From Nemertoderma westbladi (taxonomy: Eukaryota > Xenacoelomorpha > Nemertodermatida > Nemertodermatidae): a DNA stretch of 45,289 bases. The notes beneath the pieces were generated by a model. The model did not search any database. It had not been told where the DNA came from and saw nothing but the letters and a program-made list of their open reading frames with translations. Positions 10,097 to 20,701 of the stretch are shown piece by piece. How positions within the stretch are numbered: the first letter of the stretch is position 1; every line of letters starts with the position of its first letter. The translations under genes and the position numbers were made by a program. Location of the stretch: positions 1-45,289 of the forward strand of contig JAUCBJ010006804.1 in NCBI GenBank assembly GCA_032718475.1, written 5' to 3'.

Positions 10097-13000
10097 ACCT
10101 ACATACAGACATACGGCAGTTACAAACTGGTTTTAAACAATTCTTTATGTCTTCAGTCATATATTTTGACTGACTGTATTATTGACTCCGAAATTTACCG
10201 CATAATGTGCATAATTAATTACTTAACATCATATAAAAATAGAAAATATATTAAGCATTTTAAATTTTGTTACAGTAGCCTATGTTAAGTTGCATTTTTT
10301 TAGGTGTGTACTGTATATTGCGATAAAAGGCCAAAGGCAACAAAGTGAATAACTTTGTCTGAGTCTGAGCTCCCATAATCATACTCGAGGCGATATAATA
10401 AAACTTTCGATAACATTACGTGCAGTTGCTATGCTACAGTAGTAAGTTACGTATGATCCAGCTGTAAGTCGGATGTCGGCTTCCATTCATAATGTATCCT
10501 AGGACTCATATAATCGATATTTGATGCTTTAATTATCGTTATATTATATTTATGTAACAGTATTATTATATTAGTATTCCATATATAGAGTACTCCTGAA
10601 ATATTGGCAATTCAACGTTTACATTGGTAGATCCTTCCAGAATCGTTAATGGGATTAGCTAGTATGGGAAGCTGTTGGTTGGTTGGAGCTGTGGAATCCC
10701 TCATTTATTTTGGAAGAACTTCCTTATATCAATGTAGTTATTCTCGCGCTATCGTAATCATATCACACTCTTTATATTTTTTAAATAAAATTTGATAAAT
10801 TGTGAGTAGTAGATTTCGGAAATTGGAGGTGGGGTGAGGGGGCTAAATGTACAGGCTGTAATGTCCTCTAAAGTTGTCAAGTGCTAAATATCATATCAAC
10901 TAGCTGTTAATACTAACGGCCGGATGAAGTGGTAGGCATTAATACTAACGGCGTTGAGTAATGTTACAATTTAGACAAGTAGATCATTGTAATAAGTAGG
11001 CTAGGCCTACCGTAATTAGTTACGGTCCCCAGTGATACCATACCAGTATGCCAGATATTTATATATTTGATTATTACTAAAGGTTGCGACATACTGACTT
11101 GAACAACTTCTACCGGACTCATGTTTGTCACATCTGGCAGAAAATATTTAAATGTTAATTGAGAGTTACACGTAGCACATGCAGTAGGACAGCGGTTTTC
11201 TACAGTATCTTTCTCTTCCAGAACTCCATCGCAAGATGCGACAAACGAATCGAAGTCTGCCAGAAGGACCCGAGCTTCTTCTGCATGGGTTTACAGGCCA
11301 ATATTTTCTTGTCTTCGGCGGACTCGTAATATAAAAATATTACGTAATAATTTAGAATAATATAAACATTTTCGTAAGTGTTTATAAACGGAACATTGGA
11401 TGGGGATAAAAATAGAAAAACAATTTGTTTTGCTATATTTCGGACACCTTACGGTAGACCGAAGTCAGGCTTTAGTCTAAACAATATAATGATTTTTGTC
11501 AGAAATTGCGGATTAAAAAGGCGACTTTGTGTTTTTATTTATCTTTAAACAGGTGAATTACCATCAATATCAGCCATTGTTGTTGGGTAGGTAAATACTG
11601 TAGGTAATCACCACCAATACACACTATGCAGATAGAATTATGTATTCAGCCAGGTGGGTTATTGAGTGCCCTTAAGCTTTATTACAGGGTGGATTATACT
11701 CACTGCTTTAAAAGACAAAAATTAATAATGCAGTTATTTTAAAATAGGTTACCCAATTTAATTATTTTAAATTATGAATTTAATGCGATTAAACCAAACC
11801 TGGTACGCGTTATAGTCTGTCAAAAGTCCGAAATACATTTTTTTTGAGGGGATGTTCATAGCAGTTCTCCAGTCTCCCGCTAGATGGCGACTATGCAACG
11901 GTTGACATATCGATACCCATATGATAAACACCTACTTCATTTACACTTATAATATTGAGTAATACAGTAGTATTGTATAGATCGGTTTAAAAAGTCTGTA
12001 TTTGAATACGTGGAGCCTTAAGTGGCCTGGTCCTTCGCCCCCTAATGGTCTCGCCATACTTCTGGGTGCCTGCCATTCTGTGGGCCTTTGTCTTTACTGT
12101 CGGTAGGTTTTCGGTTTTGTGATTATATTATTTTGGAAAATTTCGGTCCTTGGACTGTTACGCTCTTATATAATTCAGTTGGCACGAACCCAGAGATGGA
12201 GGTGTTTTTATTTTGCGAAAGAAAATTACTTATAGTTGATTGGATGTCAACCTGATTTTGTAGGACTTCACCTTGATAATAACGGGGCTTCAATAAGGGA
12301 TGTTGTGAATGTGTGATTTTCCAAAATAACTCCATTTTTTAATACAACCCCTGCACATCTCTTGATGAAAAATATATCTTATTTTATTCTAGCTGCCTTT
12401 CTACTGAGTAAGTAGACCTCCAGATCTATTTATATATTATTACATTATGCACCTCTAACTATTCATGTATATACTGTATTATATGTATATCATTGGTAGC
12501 CTCGCGGCGAAATTAGTATATATTTACTAGTGGAATATGAAATATGCATATAATATAGAATATAGGTCCCACCTGCTATAATAAATCAATAATATACAGG
12601 GTTGCAAATTTAATATATAACCTCATTTCTACAATTACTGTAGCATATTTGACAGAATACTTCACATTATTTGTAATTGTAACTAAACTCTAAGCCTATT
12701 GTACATACATTCAGTACATGAGTAGGACCTATACACTATATGGTAGAAAACAATTATGATTACAATTTTGATAATAATAATGTAATTAAAATTTGATTGA
12801 TTGCAATATGAAAAATAAATTGAAACAGTTTAATACATCGTTTCAACCCGCGAAAGTTAATTACTCATTGTGATTGGTTTATTAAATCTCTTGGTACGCT
12901 GGGGACTAATTTCTAACTATTAAAAGTACGAAACCCCAAACATAGTTGTCACTCTAAGAGTTCGTCTTATATGTATTATTATATTTACGGATTTAATTTT

Positions 13001-13179
13001 AAGAAGTGAATGTTTAAGTAGCAGGGTGACTCGGGAAATAACTCTACCGGTATAGTTGTTTAATACGCAACTACTGGGGACCAAAGGCCACCTGGGTCAC
13101 AAATCTAAATAAGAGTTGATGATTTTATCAAGAAGCTGCCAAACCATCTGATCAACAGGACTTAATTTAATAGAATAAC
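10097..13179. other. Gene-free stretch with one CTCF-like motif
   Basis: No gene is recognised across 3 kb. A 70-codon minus-strand frame (12123-12335) has no known signature and is not called. At 11877-11890 the word CCGCTAGATGGCGA agrees with the published vertebrate CTCF core at 13 of 14 positions, which could occur by chance at this length. Confidence 0.4.
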
Positions 13180-14077
13180 GTTAAATGTCCTGGGACCAGT
13201 GCTATGTATTCTGTTAATTAATGATCTCCCTGAGGCTTTGATAGGCGTTAGCTGCATATTATTTGCCGACGATTTAAATATTTATTGCAACAGTAATAAC
13301 CATGTTAATATTCAAAATGCCTTAAATTCGCTGTCCGATTGGAGCAAAGTCTGGCAACTGAATGTAGTGGCACACAAGTGTCACACTTTACATTTGGGTT
13401 CCCAGCAACCCTGCACATATTCCTTAAATGGAAACAAGTTAAAAGTAAAAAAGACTGGCAAGGACCTCGGTGTCCTCATGAGTCACGTCTTAAAGTATAC
13501 TGCTCACTGCAGCGAAAGCGTATCAAAGGCCTACAAGGTATCCGATATTATATTTCGTTGCTTCCACACGTTGATTTCAGTGTGCTGATAACCGCTTACA
13601 AGGCATTTGTGAGGCCTCTGCTTGTATATTGTACTGTAATCTGGTGACCTCATCAGAAGTACAATATCAAGCTGGTTGAAAGAGTCCAGCGTTACTACAC
13701 TAGAAGGGTTTTTGCGCGATGCAACTTGTGTCACCGAAATAATAATTATCTTAATAGAATCTACTTTTTGAAAATCAAACCTCTGGAAACCAGACGACTC
13801 ATTTTCGACTTACGTATGGTTTACAATATTTTCAATAAAAACGTCGCTTTTGAGTTTTGTGATTTTTTCCAGCTGGCCAACTCAACCAATCTACGCGGTC
13901 ATAACAAGAAACTATGTTCAGTCCACCAGACTAGTTGTCTCTCATCACCGTTTTTCGAATCGTGTGGTGCAAATCTGGAACTCCCTACCTTCTACTGTAG
14001 TGAACGCTGCCAGCTTATTTTCTTTTATCCGTGCAATAGCTGAGATTGATTTTAGCCATCTGTACAACTTTAATTAA
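13180..14077 (+). pseudogene. CR1/Jockey-like LINE, 5'-truncated and frameshifted
   Basis: The homology begins at VLGPVLCILLINDLPEA, the reverse transcriptase motif that follows PQGS in this superfamily, so the first half of ORF2 is gone. Next come the catalytic ILFADDLNIY, then SDWSKVWQLNV, GKDLGVLMSH and AYKAFVRPLLVYC. The C-terminal region ends in RFSNRVVQIWNSLP, which is typical of CR1, L2 and Jockey elements. The frame changes near 13575, an in-frame TGA occurs at 13645-13647, and the frame changes back near 13920. The element is inactive. Sequence after 14077 is AT-rich, with no clear poly-A or simple-repeat tail. Confidence 0.85.
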
Positions 14078-14334
14078 TTATTTAATATCACATACTACTG
14101 CACGAGTTTAATTATGGTTTTATTCTATTTTTAACGTTTTAATTTTTAAAATAAATATATTTTTTAGACATACAGTAGTTAGTAGGCCTACCCAATAACT
14201 TTCGCCACCAGTAAGAGCAATTTGCCTCTCCCTCCAACATTTTATTGTGGAACTACGTTATTTAAAACATTGTGTTCCGTTTATTTTAATTTAATTTGTC
14301 GAACTCGAGTGAAAATACAATACAAAATACAAAT

Positions 14335-15858
14335 ATGTTGTTTACTAACTTTATTATTATAACTGTTTGTATTTTTGTTGGATTGCCCATTATTAACAGT
14401 CGAAATTTAGTGGAAACAACTCGACACGGAAGACGTGATAACCGCGAGACAGAATTCATTAGACAACCTCGCGCGGACCAACTAAGTCCTGTTCTAGAAC
14501 CGCCGTCTACAACACCCAAACCCCCTAGACCCACACCCAAGGTCTACCCCGGCGATTCCGATGTTTACGAACAGGTAACCAGGGGCCCGCTCGATACATT
14601 AACCGTGTTTAAGGTTTCCGAGTTCGCAGATCGCATCGGGTCCATCAAGGACTACAGTAACAGTCTCCCGCCTGGAGATGCCACCGCGGAACTGGTGGTC
14701 AATGCCTCGGTTGTGGTCGACAAGATGGAAGGAAAAGACACGACGGGGTTCGTTACAGATATGATAATTAGTTCTATCTGGGTCGACGAGAGGTTGACAG
14801 TAATCACAAAGAACCTTCCGGAACCGGTTATTCTCGAGCAAAATCAAGTGGAACAGATCTGGTGAGTTCATAATAATTAATTAATGCATCATGTGTGTTC
14901 CTAATATAATAATTTGGAACATATCTGGAGTGTTCCCAAAACATAATCGCTCACACTAGAATGTGAAAGCAATCTTAAAAGCGATTTGAATGAATATACT
15001 GTAATTAGTGCACAGTGTAGGTCTGTCTGTATTTTAGAATCTCATTAGAGTCCGTGCACAAATGATGTCACGTTTTTTTGACGATTTTCGGTCGTGTAAC
15101 CTGACCTAACCCGGTCGGGATCATTGAACTCAATCCCGTCACAAAACCTCCCCAAAAAGCTGAGATTTTCAAATCTTACAAATTCTCACAAAATTGCAAC
15201 CCCCCCCCCCCCCCCCTCCCTCGACCGTGACATCATTTGTGCACGGCCCCTAATCAGAATTCATTAAATCAAATCATTCCTTAAATTTGTGATCACATCA
15301 TGATATTATCAGTTTTGAAACGAGCTTTTAAAAAACCTACTAAAACTCGATTTCTATGATAACTGAGTGTTACGAACTGAACCGGAGTTTTTGGAGCCAG
15401 TAGTTGAATTGTTGACCCGGTATTCTTTTCGTTTTCTCACAGGCACATCAAGTTCGAACCAGCCAGGGGCACAACCAAAATAAGCGGACAAACGGATGAA
15501 ATACAAGCGAAGGTAAGTTTATCGTGTTGACCGTATAACTAAACCATATGTATATCGTCCTATATAAGTTGGCAAGACTCATAAAAACTCATCACAAACT
15601 ATAGATAAATTCAGGAGACCGGGGGGGGGGGGGGGGGGGGGATTTGATGCAAATCCCATCTCGGCGAATAAATATCTCTCCTCAAAGTTAAATGATTAAT
15701 TAAGGGAAATTAACAGGTTAAAGTGATACGTTATTCTTCTCAAAACAATAAAAGAAAGTCAATATCAGTGAGTAATCCAGCTGTTATTTGCCTCGATTTT
15801 CCTCTTGTAGGTCATCAATTTTGATTGCGTCGGAAGTCATTCGTTAAGAAAATTGTAG
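14335..15858 (+). CDS. Small secreted protein, Cys-loop receptor ectodomain-like (three exons, 214 aa)
   Basis: Gene model: exon 1 14335-14861, exon 2 15443-15512, exon 3 15811-15858. The donors are GTGAGT and GTAAGT. The last acceptor follows a pyrimidine-rich CCTCTTGTAG. The phases join to give 645 nt with one stop. The chosen ATG (14335) opens a signal peptide (MLFTNFIIITVCIFVG). Next is a Pro/Thr-rich linker, then a region resembling the start of a pentameric ligand-gated channel ectodomain: KDYSNSLPPG, VNASVVVDKME and SIWVDERL, like the YDxRLRPG, VNV and WxDERL blocks of that family. Exon 2 continues from IW but lacks the usual WxPD loop. Exon 3 adds only 15 residues with one Cys and no membrane segments. 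It may be a secreted ectodomain fragment, or exon 3 may be wrong and further exons lost. Splicing is inferred. Confidence 0.55.
15045..15253. mobile_element. Foldback (MITE-like) element of 209 bp in intron 1, with a C17 tract
   Basis: Terminal inverted repeats of 28 bp (15045-15072 and 15226-15253) match at 26 positions. The inner part is GTGCACAAATGATGTCACG. The interior contains 17 C at 15200-15216. No ORF is present. It is a non-autonomous DNA transposon, probably of the same general type as the element at 105-262. Confidence 0.8.
15621..15641. repeat. Homopolymer tract of 21 G in intron 2
   Basis: This uninterrupted run of 21 G lies between exons 2 and 3 of the secreted-protein gene. 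It is followed by GATTTGATGCAAATCCC. The run at 26256-26275 is likewise followed by GATTT, which suggests a shared repeat family. Confidence 0.9.
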
Positions 15859-15968
15859 ATGTTCCGAAAGGATTACACAGTCTTGTTAAATCAACCATCT
15901 TCTACTTGGAAACAATATAGTGAACACATTAAATTTATCAACCAAAATGTTAATTACAAATCAAGCTC

Positions 15969-15974
15969 AATAAA
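15969..15974 (+). promoter_or_regulatory. Candidate polyadenylation signal AATAAA
   Basis: A canonical AATAAA lies 111 bases after the predicted stop codon at 15856-15858, in an AT-rich context, as expected for the 3' end of the secreted-protein gene. Such hexamers are frequent in AT-rich DNA, so this is only supportive. Confidence 0.4.
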
Positions 15975-16737
15975 TTATTATTAATAACATGATATTGTAC
16001 AGGATTCGTTGGCGGTTGGTATTATTTGAGTACACATATTTTATTTAACTCCAGAATATCCCTTAATCTGTTTGTCTTCATGTCCCCTCAACAGCCGTTG
16101 ATTAAAAAAATTCCAATTTCTTTGTAATATTTTTATTCCGAAATTTTAAGATTTAATTAAAGGGGTTAGTATTAAACAGAGAGTTGCTTTGTATTACATT
16201 TTATTTCGCGAGGATACGATATCAGATCACCTTACAGCCGTAATGTCTACTGTAGAGGACTGAATTGTTTAATCCCAAGTGAGTTATTTGCAATAAACTG
16301 AATTGTAGCTTCTAAGCATCTCTCTCAGTCACGATATTGATAGGCTTACTGGTCCTGCATAATGTAGGCCTCAATGCGTGTTTTTACAACAGTCTGCACA
16401 TGGGTTTATATATACTGTACAATAAACTGCTAACCAATAGCAGAATTTACCGGAGCAGCGTGTAGTCAACTACTGACTAGGGTAGGTGGATGAAATTTGT
16501 TAATATTACGGGCAAACGACATCTACTTGACGTTCTATTAATTCCTATTTTAAAATATTGGAATTCCCTAACCACATAATTTTTTTCGTGAAAAGTTTCA
16601 TATGCAGTTTTACCGCTTTTTAATGTTACCATTTGGCTTTAAATCTGTAGGCCTAGTGTTCTTAACCGTTTGCATTTATATTTTCACTCACGCACTACTG
16701 TATGTACGTTTATGTTCACAGTACTACTACAGTACTT
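15975..16737. other. Gene-free stretch before the minisatellite
   Basis: No exon with the needed phase or family similarity was found that would extend the upstream gene. Just before the array, ACAGTACTACTACAGTACT (16718-16736) resembles the array unit in inverted orientation. Confidence 0.4.
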
Positions 16738-19190
16738 GATAGTATAGCATACATTACTGTAGTAGTATAGCATACATTACTGTAGTAGTATAGCATACAT
16801 TACTGTAGTACTATAGCATACATTACTGTAGTAGTATAGCATACAGTACTGTAGTAGTATAGCATACATTACTGTAGTAGTATAGCATACATTACTGTAG
16901 TAGTATAGCATACATTACTGTAGTAGTATAGCATACATTACTGTAGTAGTATAGCATACATTACTGTAGTAGTATAGTATACATTACTGTAGTAGTATAT
17001 CATACATTACTGTAGTAGTATAGCATACATTACTGTAGTAGTATAGCATACATTACTGTAGTAGTATAGCATACATTACTGTAGTAGTATAGCATACATT
17101 ACTGTAGTAGTATAGCATACATTACTGTAGTAGTATAGCATACATTACTGTAGTAGTATAGCATACATTACTGTAGTAGTATAGCATACAGTACTGTAGT
17201 AGTATAGCATACAGTACTGTAGTAGTATAGCATACAGTACTGTAGTAGTATAGCATACATTACTGTATAGTAGTATAGCATCCTGTACTGTAGTAGTATA
17301 GCATACAGTACTGTAGTAGTATAGCATACAGTACTGTAGTAGTATAGCATACATTACTGTAGTAGTATAGCATACATTACTGTAGTAGTATAGCATACAT
17401 TACTGTAGTAGTATAGCATACAGTACTGTAGTAGTATAGCATACAGTACTGTAGTAGTATAGCATACATTACTGTAGTAGTATAGCATACATTACTGTAG
17501 TAGTATAGCATACATTACTGTAGTAGTATAGCATACATTACTGTAGTAGTATAGCATACATTACTGTAGTAGTATAGCATACATTACTGTAGTAGTATAG
17601 CATACATTACTGTAGTAGTATAGCATACATTACTGTAGTAGTATAGCATACATTACTGTAGTAGTATAGCATACATTACTGTAGTAGTATAGCATACATT
17701 ACTGTAGTAGTATAGCATACATTACTGTAGTAGTATAGCATACATTACTGTAGTAGTATAGCATACATTACTGTAGTAGTATAGCATACAGTACTGTAGT
17801 AGTATAGCATACAGTACTGTAGTAGTATAGCATACAGTACTGTAGTAGTATAGCATACAGTACTGTAGTAGTATAGCATACAGTACTGTAGTAGTATAGC
17901 ATACATTACTGTAGTAGTATAGCATACATTACTGTAGTAGTATAGCATACTGTACTGTAGTAGTATAGCATACATTACTGTAGTAGTATAGCATACATTA
18001 CTGTAGTAGTATAGCATACATTACTGTAGTAGTATAGCATACATTACTGTAGTAGTATAGCATACATTACTGTAGTAGTATAGCATACAGTACTGTAGTA
18101 GTATAGCATACAGTACTGTAGTAGTATAGCATACAGTACTGTAGTAGTATAGCATACATTACTGTAGTAGTATAGCATACAGTACTGTAGTAGTATAGCA
18201 TACAGTACTGTAGTAGTATAGCATACATTACTGTAGTAGTATAGCATACATTACTGTAGTAGTATAGCATACATTACTGTAGTAGTATAGCATACATTAC
18301 TGTAGTAGTATAGCATACAGTACTGTAGTAGTATAGCATACAGTACTGTAGTAGTATAGCATACAGTACTGTAGTAGTATAGCATACATTACTGTAGTAG
18401 TATAGCATACATTACTGTAGTAGTATAGCATACATTACTGTAGTAGTATAGCATACATTACTGTAGTAGTATAGCATACATTACTGTAGTAGTATAGCAT
18501 ACATTACTGTAGTAGTATAGCATACATTACTGTAGTAGTATAGCATACATTACTGTAGTAGTATAGCATACAGTACTGTAGTAGTATAGCATACAGTACT
18601 GTAGTAGTATAGCATACAGTACTGTAGTAGTATAGCATACATTACTGTAGTAGTATAGCATACATTACTGTAGTAGTATAGCATACATTACTGTAGTAGT
18701 ATAGCATACATTACTGTAGTAGTATAGCATACAGTACTGTAGTAGTATAGCATACATTACTGTAGTAGTATAGCATACAGTACTGTAGTAGTATAGCATA
18801 CAGTACTGTAGTAGTATAGCATACAGTACTGTAGTAGTATTGCATACAGTACTGTAGTAGTATAGCATACAGTACTGTAGTAGTATAGCATACTGTACTG
18901 TAGTAGTATAGCATACATTACTGTAGTAGTATAGCATACAGTACTGTAGTAGTATAGCATACATTACTGTAGTAGTATAGCATACAGTACTGTAGTAGTA
19001 TAGCATACAGTACTGTAGTAGTATAGCATACAGTACTGTAGTAGTATTGCATACAGTACTGTAGTAGTATAGCATACAGTACTGTAGTAGTATAGCATAC
19101 ATTACTGTAGTAGTATAGCATACAGTACTGTAGTAGTATTGCATACAGTACTGTAGTAGTATAGCATACAGTACTGTAGTAGTATAGTTA
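16738..19190. repeat. Minisatellite of 23-bp units, about 106 copies
   Basis: The unit is TGTAGTAGTATAGCATAC plus CATTAC- or CAGTAC-type bases to 23 bp. Two main variants differ at T or G. Rarer ones are CTGTAC, TTGC in place of TAGC near the right end, and a unit with a 3-bp insertion at about 17266. In the last 0.5 kb the variants follow a higher-order pattern: marked units at 18841 and 19048 are 207 bp (nine units) apart with the same order of neighbours. Several minus-strand frames stay open across parts of the array because the unit lacks most stop codons there. They encode a 23-residue repeat of Tyr, Leu, Thr and Cys and are not called as genes. Confidence 0.95.
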
Positions 19191-19212
19191 TAATATTTAG
19201 GAGTTGCATACA

Positions 19213-19871
19213 ATGAGGCGCCGTTAACGCCAAAAGGTGAGCAAAAATATTAAGGGTTTTAAAATATAGAATATTTCAGAATTTAAAAACATTTTTTTCG
19301 GCCGAAATATTTTATTACATTTTCATATCTTTCATTTGATGGAATATTTCGTGAGTTCGGTCGAAATTTGGGCCGAGATTTCGGGCAAAAATGTCATCCA
19401 TCAAATGGAAGACTGAAAATGTAATGTACCCTGTATTGTAATGGACCCCTGTAAAAACGAGACTATCTGATTATGTCTTTCAGGGAAATCCTGGGGACAA
19501 ACAAAGCACATATTTTCTCAGTATTAATACGTGTACTACCGTATATCCGAAACAGAAAGTTTTTAAAAATATAGGTGTAATATTATGGTTTTGTTCAGAA
19601 GTGGAAAAAATGAGAAAGCACGTCACCGGGGGTTGAACCAGCGTCCTTACGAGGCCTAAACAGTAGTCCCTCGTCAGTAGCGCTAACCAGCTCAGCCACT
19701 AACCGCTGACGCGTTTTCTCATTTTTTCCACTTCTGAACAAAACCATTTACATTACATCATAAAATATTTCGGCCGAAATTTCGACCGGAAAAATGTTAA
19801 TTAAATTCTGAAATATTCTATTTAAAACCTCTCATATTATTGCTGACCTTTTGGCGTTAACGGCGGCTCAT
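19213..19871. mobile_element. Nested foldback element of 659 bp
   Basis: The outer arms are about 95-100 bp (19213-19313 and 19771-19871). They start ATGAGNCGCCGTTAACGCC and contain CGGCCGAAATATTT. Between them are two further foldbacks. Hairpin A has arms at 19314-19343 and 19397-19425 (ATTTGATGGA and TCCATCAAAT). Hairpin B has 41-bp arms at 19585-19625 and 19707-19747 that match at 39 positions. Hairpin B encloses a tRNA-like sequence. No transposase is encoded. It could be one multi-hairpin non-autonomous transposon, or one element with another inserted. A clear target duplication was not seen. Confidence 0.8.
19626..19706 (-). repeat. tRNA-like core inside the nested foldback
   Basis: On the minus strand the loop of hairpin B reads TGGCTGAGCTGGTTAGCGC, close to the D-arm and box A of Leu- or Ser-type tRNAs. 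About 45 bases later it has CTGGTTCAACCCC, close to box B. The spacing is near that of a tRNA, but the acceptor stem is replaced by the hairpin arms. I infer a tRNA-derived insert, not a working tRNA gene. Confidence 0.5.
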
Positions 19872-20701
19872 AGTTTCCATCTTGTAAAGTAGTGCTGTAA
19901 TTTTGTTTATATTCCGTGAAGGTTTTCCCGAGCGGGAAGGTCCATTTAACTCTAACAACTACTCGTCTGGTCTCGTGTTCTCTTGATCTCGTCGTGTTTC
20001 CATTGGATAAAATGAACTGCACTGTCGAGTTAAGGCACGAATATAAAAACGATTTAGTCTCAGGTTGGTATTAATTATAAACAAATTCATCTATGATTGA
20101 TTTGGTGGTTAAGGTCACGGCAGAGTTCAATAATAAATTATAGTATTTGATAAACAACTCAAAATTCTAATTGAATTATGATAAAATACAATACTACAAA
20201 ATTAGACTGTACTAGATCATTATAATACCCCTATATTACATATTATTATTATTATTATTACACGGTACTGGCTGTGAATTCTTAAACAAAATTACATTGA
20301 ATAATATCTAGGATAATTATAACTTATTTGTATCTGTATATGAATATGCAGTTGAATTAATTATTGTGGAAAATTAGAATTAAAATTTAAGCTACATGTA
20401 CAGTATATTGGTACAGTAGAAACAAGTTTGTTTTCCAAATAATATTTCTGAATTTTATCATAAGGCATTTCTGGACGTTAATAACCGAAACTAATTATGC
20501 ACCAGCAGCATCCATTTCAAGGAACAATTTTAACAGCAGATTTTCGCAAACAATGTATATTTTTTAAATGCATAATTATCCTAATCATAAATTCTTACAA
20601 GAGTTAACTCGTTTCCGGTTTCGTTCACATAATTATATCTGTCATATGAAATTGAACACCAATTAATTCAGATCATCAATTAAATTTTTATCGTACAAAA
20701 G
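19872..20701 (-). other. Flank of the repeat-protein gene with a possible further exon (19872-20016)
   Basis: A minus-strand frame runs from an acceptor-like GTGCAG (exon start 20016) toward the foldback end, reading FILSNGNTTR at its start and YKQNYSTTLQDGNYE at its end. Its phase fits the donor-like GTTTGT at the end of the 20702-22144 ORF, and the layout loosely follows the second half of that protein's repeats. The similarity is weak and the acceptor lacks a good pyrimidine tract. The rest of the stretch is AT-rich, with an ATT microsatellite at 20243-20260. Confidence 0.25.

Noticed and set aside
12123-12335. 70-codon minus-strand frame of normal amino acid composition
   Set aside because: It starts with ATG but shows no recognisable motif, and there are no neighbouring exons. 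It is too short to call.
15443-15512. Box B-like GTTCGAACC as evidence of a tRNA
   Set aside because: There is no box A or pairing stem. The segment is better explained as exon 2 of the secreted-protein gene.
17145-19213. Long minus-strand frames coding a 23-residue Tyr/Leu/Thr repeat
   Set aside because: They are a direct result of the 23-bp minisatellite. They lack a unique part, a promoter or any splice context, and stop wherever the T variant falls in one phase.
19626-19706. Functional tRNA gene
   Set aside because: There is no acceptor stem pairing, and the flanks are arms of the foldback element.
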